Source of the DNA: Treponema sp.
Lineage (GTDB): Bacteria > Spirochaetota > Spirochaetia > Treponematales > Rectinemataceae
Assembly: GCA_017849315.1 (NCBI GenBank)
Contig: JAFIHQ010000181.1
Location: 1-6,635, forward strand
Length of the DNA stretch: 6,635 bases
Reading direction: 5' to 3'
The notes beneath the pieces are model-generated. The model worked only from the letters and a program-made list of their open reading frames with translations, was not told the DNA's origin and searched no databases. Position numbers and translations under genes: made by a program. Shown here piece by piece: positions 1 through 6,032 of the stretch. How positions within the stretch are numbered: the first letter of the stretch is position 1; each line of letters starts with the position of its first letter.

Positions 1-20
1 ATCCCTTTGTGTTGTTTATT

Positions 21-135
<115 letters not shown>

Positions 136-182
136 TTTTTTGTCTTCTAACATTTCTTCAAACAAAATAACCTGTTCCTCTC

Positions 183-211
183 TTGAAAGTCCTAGTAGGC
201 AGGCATATAGT
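183..211 (+). promoter_or_regulatory. sigma70-type promoter of ktrB-ktrA
   Basis: TTGAAA at 183-188 and TATAGT at 206-211 each match the housekeeping consensus in five of six positions and are separated by exactly 17 nt. Transcription would start near 217-219, leaving a very short leader with GGAG (221-224) and a GTG start at 233. This separates ktrBA expression from the 5S gene just upstream. The site was found by eye only. Confidence 0.6.
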
Positions 212-232
212 TCGTCTTTCGGAGTTCTAATC

Positions 233-1552
233 GTGCAGCTTAAAATTGGGCGAGATAGGATTTTTCTACTTGGTTTTTTTGCGCTTGTTATTCTATTGGG
301 ATCATTCTTGCTGATAGTTCCCAATATGTACAGTGCAGGGCCGTTGCACTATATCGACGCGCTTTTTACAGCGACGAGCGCCGTTTGTGTAACAGGCCTG
401 ACCGTTGTGGATACAGCGAATTATACTCGAACCGGCCAGACAATTATAATGCTCCTCATTCAAATTGGCGGTCTTGGAATAATAACCTTTGCAACGCTCT
501 ATATTGCAATCCCAAGAAAGAGAATATCGATGGTGAGCAAAGGCGCCATAACTGATTACTCTCTTCCTGAGATCGAATACAAACCAAAAGTTATTATAGC
601 TGCTATCCTGAAATATACATTTTTCTTCGAGTTGCTTGGTTCCTTGGTTTTCTATATACGTTTTCGAACGCAAGGCTTGGACTTTTTTGTAGCCGTTTTC
701 CATGCGGTTTCGGCATTCTGTAACGCCGGTTTTTCAACCTTTTCCACAAATTTGGAAGCTTACGTAACTGATCCGATAGTCAATTTTGATACGATGGCAC
801 TTATTGTAATCGGTGGCATCGGTTTTATTGTCATAAGAGATATTCGCAAGGTTTTGACCCACGAGAAGAAGCACCTCTCGTACCACTCCAAAGTCGTCCT
901 GGGAACGACGGCGTCGCTGATATTTGGCGGAGCACTTGCGTTCTTTTTGTTGGAATACAATGTTTCAATGGCGAATCTTACTATTCCGCAGAAAATAATG
1001 GCGAGCCTTTTTCAGTCGGTTACGCCGAGAACGGCGGGCTTCGACACTATTGTGCAAAATCAGATGACACAAGGATCTCAGCTCATTACGACCTTTTTGA
1101 TGTTTGTCGGTGCATCGCCTGCTTCGACGGGTGGCGGTGTCAAGACAACGACATTCTTCGTTCTCTTTGCCACGGCCTTTCTTTATAGCGATTCGAGCGA
1201 CTCCCTTGCCGCGAATGGCAGGACCATTGCACCGCATATCATATATAAAGCGGTTGGAATGGTCGCTAAAGGCCTTGTTATCGTATTCGTTGGTGCAATT
1301 TGCATCGTGCTTTATGAGGAATCGTTTGGGAATCCGATTGCCTTGATGGATGCAGTGTTTGAAGTGACATCGGCGTTCGGCACCGTTGGCTTGTCTGAAG
1401 GCATCACTTTTTCTTTACATTGGGTTTCCAAACTGATCTTGATTTTCACGATGTACATTGGCAGAGTTGGGCTTTTTGCTGTCGCGATGCCAAAACTACA
1501 TAAGCTCGAGGGGTATGCCGAACTACCCAGCGCAGATATTTTGATTGGATAG
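233..1552 (+). CDS. ktrB: KtrB/TrkH-family K+ transporter, membrane subunit
   Basis: This 439-aa integral membrane protein is the ion-conducting subunit of a Ktr-type potassium uptake system in the cytoplasmic membrane. All four pore-loop filter regions of the superfamily are present: TGL (Gly55), NAGF (Gly166), TAGF (Gly269) and TVGL (Gly386). The conserved GASPASTGGGVK segment (about residues 293-304) and the GRVG near the C-terminus are also intact. The chain is a series of hydrophobic helices and ends in the family-typical ILIG. I chose GTG at 233 because GGAG at 221-224 lies 8 nt upstream and the protein then begins right at the first membrane helix. An in-frame TTG at 140 would start inside the 5S terminator T-tract and add 31 unconserved residues. 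The partner ktrA follows 35 bp downstream. The single-RCK partner favours Ktr over Trk. Confidence 0.93.
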   Translation: MQLKIGRDRIFLLGFFALVILLGSFLLIVPNMYSAGPLHYIDALFTATSAVCVTGLTVVDTANYTRTGQTIIMLLIQIGGLGIITFATLYIAIPRKRISMVSKGAITDYSLPEIEYKPKVIIAAILKYTFFFELLGSLVFYIRFRTQGLDFFVAVFHAVSAFCNAGFSTFSTNLEAYVTDPIVNFDTMALIVIGGIGFIVIRDIRKVLTHEKKHLSYHSKVVLGTTASLIFGGALAFFLLEYNVSMANLTIPQKIMASLFQSVTPRTAGFDTIVQNQMTQGSQLITTFLMFVGASPASTGGGVKTTTFFVLFATAFLYSDSSDSLAANGRTIAPHIIYKAVGMVAKGLVIVFVGAICIVLYEESFGNPIALMDAVFEVTSAFGTVGLSEGITFSLHWVSKLILIFTMYIGRVGLFAVAMPKLHKLEGYAELPSADILIG

Positions 1553-1587
1553 ACTTGTATCGATGCTATCAGAATTCGGAGGATACA

Positions 1588-2325
1588 ATGCGTCAATATG
1601 CATTCATAGGCCTTGGACAGCTTGCAATGAGCATGTTAGAGCGGATTTCTCAGGTGACCGATGAGATTATCGTCGTAGACAAGGATGTGGTTCTCATCGA
1701 TCGCGTAAAAGAGCTTGTAAAGACGGCTTTTGTGGCCGACGTCACCGATGAGGAAGCTTTGCAGAAGATTTTGCCGGAAGAAATGGACGTGGCGGTTGTG
1801 GATCTATCCTCCGATGTTGAAGCGACGCTCCTGGTGACCCATCGGCTCAAAAAAATGGGAGCCCACGAAATCATCGTCAAAGCGGAAAGCGACGAAGTGA
1901 GCGAGATTTTGAAAGTGGTCGGCGCAACGCGAATCATAAACGCAGACAGGGAAGCCGCAGCGCGAATCGTGCCACTCGTCCTGTCTTCCACCTTGTACAA
2001 TTTTATTCCGATCGGCGGCGACCTTGTAATGGCAGAAGTCATTGTGCCAGAATTATTTGCTGGGAAAACACTCGTCGAAGCGGACTTGCGGCAGAAATTT
2101 GGCGTTAACGTTATTGCGATTCGGTCAGAAAACTCCACCACCTATCGCAATTTTGACCGCGACTATAGGCTTGCAAGCAACGACCTTCTGCTGGTCGCAG
2201 GGAATGAAGCGGATGTGTTTGCCTTCTCTGGCATTCCGCTCAAACCGACGAATCGCCAAAAAACATCGTCCCTCTCGAGCCTATTTAAGAACCCTCTAAG
2301 ATCGGGAAAGGCAGGAGGACAATGA
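1588..2325 (+). CDS. ktrA: KtrA-type regulatory subunit (RCK domains) of K+ uptake system
   Basis: This is a cytosolic 245-aa gating subunit that forms a ring under KtrB. In the family, nucleotide (ATP/ADP or NAD(H)) binds to the N-terminal RCK domain. Residues 1-130 form a Rossmann-like RCK_N domain: strand YAFIG, the turn G8-x-G10-x-x-A13, and the acidic Asp31 ending IIVVD. Residues about 140-215 resemble RCK_C (MAEVIVPELFAGKTL, DLRQKFGVNVIAIR). The length suits a single-RCK KtrA rather than the double-length TrkA of enterics. The third glycine of the usual GxGxxG is Ala13. About 30 residues after 215 form a basic, Ser-rich tail beyond the usual domain end. Start: ATG 1588 follows GGAGG (1578-1582) at 5 nt; an earlier TTG at 1555 has no such site. 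It is very likely cotranscribed with ktrB. Confidence 0.92.
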   Translation: MRQYAFIGLGQLAMSMLERISQVTDEIIVVDKDVVLIDRVKELVKTAFVADVTDEEALQKILPEEMDVAVVDLSSDVEATLLVTHRLKKMGAHEIIVKAESDEVSEILKVVGATRIINADREAAARIVPLVLSSTLYNFIPIGGDLVMAEVIVPELFAGKTLVEADLRQKFGVNVIAIRSENSTTYRNFDRDYRLASNDLLLVAGNEADVFAFSGIPLKPTNRQKTSSLSSLFKNPLRSGKAGGQ

Positions 2326-2330
2326 TTCGG

Positions 2331-2362
2331 TGATGGGAAAATGATGGCATTCTGCCCCATCA
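2331..2362 (+). terminator. hairpin just after ktrA, possible weak terminator
   Basis: A perfect 7-bp inverted repeat, TGATGGG (2331-2337) and CCCATCA (2356-2362), begins 5 nt after the ktrA stop codon with an 18-nt loop. No T-run follows. If it acts, it may be a 3'-end stabiliser or a factor-dependent terminator. The hairpin at 2526-2561 is a better intrinsic terminator. Confidence 0.3.
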
Positions 2363-2446
2363 GTCGTTGTTGAACCTGCTATGTGAAGCACGAAAATGAT
2401 ATTTCCCCATAAAGAAATCCTCAAAAACGACTCTGGGTCTTGATAG

Positions 2447-2476
2447 TTGACCCCTCCGTTCGATAACCGCTAGAAT
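2447..2476 (+). promoter_or_regulatory. candidate promoter of the oxoamine synthase gene
   Basis: TTGACC (2447-2452) and TAGAAT (2471-2476) match the sigma70 hexamers in five of six positions each, with an 18-nt spacer. Transcription would begin near 2483, giving a leader of about 120 nt before the ATG at 2604. A perfect inverted repeat, GTTGAC (2446-2451) and GTCAAC (2483-2488), brackets the core promoter and could be a regulator site. Confidence 0.5.
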
Positions 2477-2505
2477 CAATTTGTCAACCAACTGTGAACG
2501 GCAGA

Positions 2506-2574
2506 ATGGATCTGTCGACACAGACGCTGGTGCGCCCTTGTAAAGGGGCCCAGCAATTTTTGCGCAGGGATTAA
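2506..2574 (+). CDS. possible 22-codon leader peptide (upstream ORF)
   Basis: An ATG at 2506 opens a 22-codon frame ending in TAA at 2572-2574. It lies wholly between the candidate promoter and the oxoamine synthase start and is out of frame with that gene. It runs through the terminator-like hairpin at 2526-2561, the geometry seen in translation-coupled attenuators. The peptide starts MDLSTQTLVR and ends in QFLRRD. It shows no run of one amino acid that would name a sensed aminoacyl-tRNA. The upstream sequence (GAACGGCAGA) is only a weak ribosome binding site, so translation is uncertain. Confidence 0.25.
   Translation: MDLSTQTLVRPCKGAQQFLRRD
2526..2561 (+). terminator. terminator-like hairpin in the oxoamine synthase leader
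   Basis: GCTGG (2526-2530) pairs with CCAGC (2550-2554), and GCCCT (2534-2538) with GGGGC (2545-2549, one T-G pair). A 3-nt bulge lies on the 5' side and a 6-nt loop closes the stem. AA plus five T (2557-2561) follows. It could end ktrBA read-through, or act as an attenuator because it lies downstream of the candidate promoter. TGCGC (2531-2535), partly inside the stem, can instead pair with GCGCA at 2562-2566 or 2580-2584, which would break the hairpin. Confidence 0.5.
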
Positions 2575-2603
2575 CTCTGGCGCAATAGCATGGAGGTCCA
2601 TAT

Positions 2604-3782
2604 ATGGACATCTTCCAAAAGTGTTACGATTTTGATCTCGACAAGCAGGTGATTGCAAAGGGTATTTATCCTTATTTCATGCCGCTTGATGGGATGGAAG
2701 GCACAGAAGCCACCTTTGAAGGTCGGAAAATCATCATGGTCGGCTCGAACAATTACCTCGGTCTTACGACACATCCTAAGGTTAAGGCAGCTGCCATGAA
2801 GGGCCTTGAGGAGTATGGTCCGTCCTGCACTGGCAGTCGTTTTCTTAATGGCAGCCTAAAACTTCATCAGGAGCTTGAGGAGAGGTTGGCGGCCTTCGTT
2901 GGCAAGGAAGCGGCTCTCGTTTTCTCTACCGGTATGCAGACTAACCTTGGCGCGATTTCCGCACTGATTGGGCGAAACGATGTGGTCATTACCGATAAAG
3001 ATGACCATGCTTCCATTGTGGATGCCTGTCGTTTGGGCATGGGTGAAATCAAGCGTTATGTGCATGGAGACCTTGACCAGCTGGACAGAATTTTGAGCAA
3101 GATCCCTGCCGATCAGGGGACAATGGTCGTTGTTGACGGCGTATTCTCGATGGGCGGAGATATTGTTGACCTGCCCAAGTTGTCGGCGATCTGCAAGAAG
3201 TATGGAACAAGGTTATATGTCGACGATGCACATGCCATTGGAGTGCTAGGTGGCGGACGCGGTACGGCAGCTCATTTCAACATGACCAAGGACGTGGACC
3301 TCATTATGGGCACGTTCTCCAAGAGCTTTGCATCGCTCGGCGGCTTTGTTGCAGGCGACGCGGCAGTTATCAACTATATTAAACATACAGCGAGGTCCTT
3401 TATCTTTTCTGCGTCGTTGCCTGCGCCCAACGCCATGGCAGCCGCGGCAGCTTTGGAGATAATGGAGACTGAACCCTGGCACGTAGAAAAGCTCTGGGAA
3501 AACGGGAAATTCATGTTGCAGGGCCTAAAGCAGCTCGGATTTAACACCGGTGCCACGCAGACGCCGATTATTCCGATTATCATTGGCGAAGACGAATTGT
3601 GTTTCCGCTTCTGGAAGGAGCTCTTTGACGGTGGGCTCTATTGCAACGCTGTGGTGTCCCCAGCCGTCCCAGAGGGCATGGCCCTGCTCCGGACCTCGTA
3701 TATGGCGACACACACACGCGAGCAACTGGAGAAGGTGCTCGACATCTTCGAGAAAGCCGGAAAAAAGCTCGGCATTATCTAA
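2604..3782 (+). CDS. PLP-dependent alpha-oxoamine synthase, serine palmitoyltransferase-like
   Basis: This 392-aa cytosolic fold-type I PLP enzyme belongs to the family that condenses an amino acid with an acyl-CoA and releases CO2 (serine palmitoyltransferase, Gly C-acetyltransferase, BioF, ALA synthase). Visible landmarks: GSNNYLGLT (47-55), GSRFLNG (77-83), DHAS with PLP-stacking His135, VDDAH with Asp207 and His210, and TFSK with the Schiff-base Lys240. A C-terminal Arg363 follows in LLRTSYMATHT. The N-terminus (AKGIYPYF, EGTEATF, GSNNYLGLTTHPKV) and the stretch GTFSKSFASLGGFVAGD recall Bacteroides-type serine palmitoyltransferase more than BioF or KBL; that comparison is from memory. The length is normal for the family. 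Start: GGAGG (2592-2596) lies 7 nt before the ATG. No acyl carrier, ceramide synthase or reductase gene lies nearby, so the substrate is unproven. Family is confident, substrate is not. Confidence 0.9.
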   Translation: MDIFQKCYDFDLDKQVIAKGIYPYFMPLDGMEGTEATFEGRKIIMVGSNNYLGLTTHPKVKAAAMKGLEEYGPSCTGSRFLNGSLKLHQELEERLAAFVGKEAALVFSTGMQTNLGAISALIGRNDVVITDKDDHASIVDACRLGMGEIKRYVHGDLDQLDRILSKIPADQGTMVVVDGVFSMGGDIVDLPKLSAICKKYGTRLYVDDAHAIGVLGGGRGTAAHFNMTKDVDLIMGTFSKSFASLGGFVAGDAAVINYIKHTARSFIFSASLPAPNAMAAAAALEIMETEPWHVEKLWENGKFMLQGLKQLGFNTGATQTPIIPIIIGEDELCFRFWKELFDGGLYCNAVVSPAVPEGMALLRTSYMATHTREQLEKVLDIFEKAGKKLGII

Positions 3783-3799
3783 TCCAGTCAGGGAGCGCT

Positions 3800-3867
3800 T
3801 TACTCCGCCTGTTCCGGGAAGCTCTGATGCAGTTTCGGTGCCACTCAGTCGTTGACAGGCGGAGTAA
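3800..3867. repeat. 13-bp perfect inverted repeat between convergent genes
   Basis: TTACTCCGCCTGT (3800-3812) and its exact reverse complement (3855-3867) enclose 42 nt. The right arm lies inside the last codons of radC on the minus strand; the left arm lies 18 nt after the oxoamine synthase stop. It could fold in transcripts from either strand. Neither side has a T-run, so it is not a standard intrinsic terminator. A role as bidirectional 3'-end structure is inference. Confidence 0.6.
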
Positions 3868-4582
3868 TGAGCCCGTGCTCCACAAAACTATAGAATGCCT
3901 CGTTGCTAAAAACGAGGTGATCCAATAGAGGGATTCCAAGCATTTCGCCAACCTCCCGCAGCCGTTTTGTGATGTCCACATCTTCACGGGATGGCTCGAG
4001 GTTGCCTGACGGATGGTTGTGGGCAACAATGATGGCGCACGCCCGGTCGACGATGGGATCTGCAAACACCTCCCTTGGATGGACAACTGTTTTATTTACT
4101 AATCCTGTTGTGATTTGTCGTATTGCGTTGACCTCATGGGCTCCATTGAGGGAAATACAAAGGAAGTGTTCCTGTTTGCGGTCCGCAAAATGGGCTATCA
4201 GCGGATATATGTCGTGAGGCATGGCAATTCGCTTGCCCTGGACCGAGTAATATCGCCTCCCCAGCTCCAAAGCTGCAGCTATGGAACACGCGCGGGCATC
4301 CCCGATGCCGATTATGCCTTTTGCAATGTCCGTGTTCATTTGAGCCCTCTCCTGATCCACAGCGCGAAGAACGTCATCGGCCAGCCGCACTACCGACTTG
4401 CCCGCGCAACCAGAACCAAGGATAGCTACAAGCAATTCGCGGTCCGAGAGCGATTGTACGCCTTCGCTCAAGAGCCGTTCCCTAACTTTTATTTCACCCT
4501 TAGGAGCATCAATCTCCTTGGGGATGTCGAGCTCACTCGATTTGCTAAAGACGGCGCCTTTTGTATTGTTTTTGGTACTCAT
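3845..4582 (-). CDS. radC: RadC family JAB/JAMM-domain protein
   Basis: This is a 245-aa cytosolic protein of the RadC (UPF0758) family. The family was historically linked to DNA repair, but its biochemical role is unsettled. The N-terminal half carries the typical RERLLSEG, LSDRELLVAILGSG and GKSV segments (from about residue 34), then a helix-hairpin-helix-like GIIGIGDARA (about 89-98). The C-terminal JAB domain has the metalloprotease-like motif: Glu138 upstream, then His188-Asn-His190-Pro-Ser192-Gly and Asp201, so the zinc ligands look complete. Start: the ATG at 4582 has GGAG (minus strand, 4589-4592) 6 nt upstream. Upstream in-frame starts would add up to 49 unconserved residues and run into the promoter region. 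It converges on the oxoamine synthase gene and is divergent from rubrerythrin. Its own promoter could not be pinned down. Confidence 0.92.
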   Translation of the reverse strand: MSTKNNTKGAVFSKSSELDIPKEIDAPKGEIKVRERLLSEGVQSLSDRELLVAILGSGCAGKSVVRLADDVLRAVDQERAQMNTDIAKGIIGIGDARACSIAAALELGRRYYSVQGKRIAMPHDIYPLIAHFADRKQEHFLCISLNGAHEVNAIRQITTGLVNKTVVHPREVFADPIVDRACAIIVAHNHPSGNLEPSREDVDITKRLREVGEMLGIPLLDHLVFSNEAFYSFVEHGLITPPVND

Positions 4583-4654
4583 GTCATTCTCCATTCTAAA
4601 AACGCGCTGAATCGGGCCTGCCACTTCGATTTTTGGGCGCTTTTTGCAGTCCTG

Positions 4655-4663
4655 TGGTATAAT
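4655..4663 (+). promoter_or_regulatory. extended -10 promoter upstream of rubrerythrin
   Basis: TGG followed by a perfect TATAAT (4658-4663) forms an extended -10 element. The -35 is poor: TTGGGC at 4633-4638 with a 19-nt spacer. A start near 4670 would give a leader of roughly 100 nt. GGTATA occurs twice, at 4656-4661 and 4667-4672, 11 bp apart (one helical turn), overlapping this element. No PerR, Fur or other known box is recognised. Confidence 0.5.
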
Positions 4664-4695
4664 CTCGGTATATTCCAAAATTCTTATTGACGTTC

Positions 4696-4701
4696 TATAA
4701 T
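4696..4701 (+). promoter_or_regulatory. second possible -10 box for the rubrerythrin operon
   Basis: A second perfect TATAAT lies 38 bp downstream of the first. Its best -35 at 17 nt is the weak TTCCAA (4673-4678). A start near 4708 would place it at a stem-forming segment: CGACAG (4703-4708) and CTGTCG (4743-4748) are reverse complements. It may be a second start site or chance in an AT-rich stretch. Confidence 0.3.
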
Positions 4702-4773
4702 ACGACAGGCGATACTTACTGCTATACATAAGCGCTTGTGCGCTGTCGATGTACCAAAGAGGAGGTTCTTAGA

Positions 4774-5349
4774 ATGAAGAGTCTTAAGGGGTCCAAAACC
4801 GAGACCAATTTGATGGCTGCCTTTGCAGGTGAGTCTCAGGCTCGAAACCGCTATACGTATTTTGCTTCAAAAGCCAAAGATGAAGGTTTTATTCAAATGT
4901 CGATGGTATTTGAGGAAACCGCAAATCAGGAAAAAGAGCATGCCAAACGGCTTTTCAAGTTTATGGAAGGCGGTACGGCAACCATCACCGGCACATTCCC
5001 GGCTGGGGTAATTGGCACAACCAGGCAGAACCTTGACGAGGCAGCGAGCGGAGAAAACTATGAATGGAAGGAGATGTACCCTGGCTTTGCCAAGATAGCT
5101 CGAGAAGAAGGCTTTGATGCGATTGCAGCAGTGTTTGAAGCTATTGCGGTTGCGGAAAAACAGCATGCCAAACGCTATGAGGCTTTTGCAGCCAACTTGG
5201 ACGCAGGTAAGGTATTCAAGAAGGATAAGCCGGTTGTTTGGAGATGCCTGAATTGTGGTTATCTGTATGAAGGCGAGTCTGCACCACTTGCGTGCCCGGC
5301 ATGTGCTCATCCCCAGGCTTATTTTGAAGTCTTAGGTGAGAACTGGTAG
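4774..5349 (+). CDS. rbr: rubrerythrin (peroxide reductase)
   Basis: This 191-aa cytosolic diiron protein reduces H2O2 to water with electrons from rubredoxin, and is typical of anaerobes. The N-terminal four-helix ferritin-like domain has all expected iron ligands: Glu20, Glu53, His56, Glu94, Glu97, Glu128 and His131. The C-terminal rubredoxin-like domain binds one Fe through Cys158, Cys161, Cys174 and Cys177 (RCLNCGY and ACPAC). Length and cysteine numbering match classical Desulfovibrio-type rubrerythrin, with the last helix pair shifted by one residue. Start: AGAGGAGG (4758-4765) lies 8 nt before the ATG at 4774. An in-frame GTG at 4738 would add 12 residues with no ribosome site. It heads the operon with desulfoferrodoxin 64 bp behind and diverges from radC. 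Confidence 0.97.
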   Translation: MKSLKGSKTETNLMAAFAGESQARNRYTYFASKAKDEGFIQMSMVFEETANQEKEHAKRLFKFMEGGTATITGTFPAGVIGTTRQNLDEAASGENYEWKEMYPGFAKIAREEGFDAIAAVFEAIAVAEKQHAKRYEAFAANLDAGKVFKKDKPVVWRCLNCGYLYEGESAPLACPACAHPQAYFEVLGENW

Positions 5350-5413
5350 CGACAGGTCTTCCAAAATCAATTTTTTGAAAACTGAGAATAATAAGAAAGA
5401 GGAGGCTTTTCCT

Positions 5414-5788
5414 ATGACAGAACTTAGACAGATTTACAAATGCAATGTTTGCGGGAACATTGTCGAGGTCGTTCATCCGAGCGGTGGTACTCTTGTTTGC
5501 TGCGGACAACCAATGACATTGATGGTAGAAAACTCGGTAGATGCCGCCAAAGAAAAGCATGTGCCAGTTATAGAGAGTACACCGGACGGCTTCTGGGTCT
5601 TGGTGGGTGCGGTTGCCCATCCAATGGAGCAAAAGCACTATATCGAGTGGATTGAGCTTGTTGCCGATGATCGAGTCTATCGCGCTTACCTAAAGCCGGG
5701 CGACGAACCCAAGGCCTTTTTCCCTGTCAAGGCCGAGAATGTTTCGGCGCGCGAGTATTGCTCTCTGCATGGACTGTGGAAATCCTGA
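5414..5788 (+). CDS. dfx: desulfoferrodoxin (2Fe superoxide reductase)
   Basis: This 124-aa cytosolic enzyme reduces superoxide to H2O2 without making O2. The N-terminal desulforedoxin domain (about 1-36) has the full FeCys4 center I: Cys10, Cys13, Cys29 and Cys30. The C-terminal catalytic domain has all center II ligands, His49, His69, His75, Cys116 and His119, plus the catalytic Glu47-Lys48 pair. This makes it the two-iron form rather than a one-iron neelaredoxin. The numbering agrees with the Desulfovibrio protein as I recall it. Start: AGAGGAGG (5398-5405) lies 8 nt before the ATG. Its product H2O2 is the substrate of rubrerythrin encoded just upstream. No promoter or terminator is evident in the 64 bp before it, so it is probably cotranscribed. 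Confidence 0.97.
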   Translation: MTELRQIYKCNVCGNIVEVVHPSGGTLVCCGQPMTLMVENSVDAAKEKHVPVIESTPDGFWVLVGAVAHPMEQKHYIEWIELVADDRVYRAYLKPGDEPKAFFPVKAENVSAREYCSLHGLWKS

Positions 5789-5835
5789 TTTGGGAGTCTT
5801 GAGCTTCCAAACAAGCAGACAAAAAGGAGTCGAGG

Positions 5836-5997
5836 ATGAAGAAATACGTGTGTGAAGTTTGTGGCTATATTTACGATCCGGCAGAAGGAGACCCCGACGG
5901 GAACATTCCAGCTGGTACCGCGTTCGAAAATCTGCCCGATGATTGGGTCTGCCCGATGTGCGGCGCCGGAAAAGAGTCTTTTTCTCCTGCAGACTGA
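5836..5997 (+). CDS. rub: rubredoxin
   Basis: This 53-aa FeCys4 electron carrier has the two knuckles CEVCGY (Cys6, Cys9) and CPMCGAGK (Cys39, Cys42). Between them lie the standard YIYDPAEGDPDGNIPAGT and the FENLPDDWVCP stretch before the second pair. Its length is exactly typical. AGGAG (5825-5829) lies 6 nt before the ATG. As third gene of the operon, 47 bp after desulfoferrodoxin, it is the expected electron donor to both superoxide reductase and rubrerythrin. The NAD(P)H:rubredoxin oxidoreductase that must recharge it is not in the window. Confidence 0.97.
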   Translation: MKKYVCEVCGYIYDPAEGDPDGNIPAGTAFENLPDDWVCPMCGAGKESFSPAD

Positions 5998-6001
5998 AGC
6001 C

Positions 6002-6014
6002 ATTCTGTCAGAAT
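6002..6014. promoter_or_regulatory. 13-bp dyad after rubredoxin
   Basis: ATTCTG-T-CAGAAT is a perfect 6-bp dyad around one central base, 4 nt after the rubredoxin stop. The one-base centre rules out a tight RNA hairpin, so a dimeric-protein binding site is more plausible than a terminator. No known operator consensus is recognised, and chance is possible. Confidence 0.25.
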
Positions 6015-6032
6015 AACTGAATAGAAGGCTTA

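Noticed and set aside
140..232. In-frame N-terminal extension of ktrB from a TTG start
   Set aside because: It begins in the 5S terminator T-tract, has no ribosome site, covers the promoter and adds unconserved residues. The GTG at 233 has GGAG at correct spacing.
1650..2141. Minus-strand open frame of 163 codons over ktrA
   Set aside because: Its Ser/Thr-rich composition is the usual shadow of a real gene on the other strand, and ktrA has all family motifs.
2396..2443. 15-codon frame upstream of the oxoamine synthase promoter
   Set aside because: No ribosome site, and it lies upstream of the predicted transcription start.
4115..4690. Plus-strand open frame of 191 codons over radC
   Set aside because: It lies antisense to a clearly conserved radC, has no ribosome site and no recognisable protein pattern.
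4867..5310. Minus-strand open frame of 147 codons over rubrerythrin
   Set aside because: Shadow of rubrerythrin, whose iron ligands are all present in the plus frame.
5789..5811. Imperfect hairpin TTTGGGAG/CTTCCAAA between desulfoferrodoxin and rubredoxin
   Set aside because: Short, with a weak pair, and no T-run follows; the close spacing and strong ribosome site indicate one operon.
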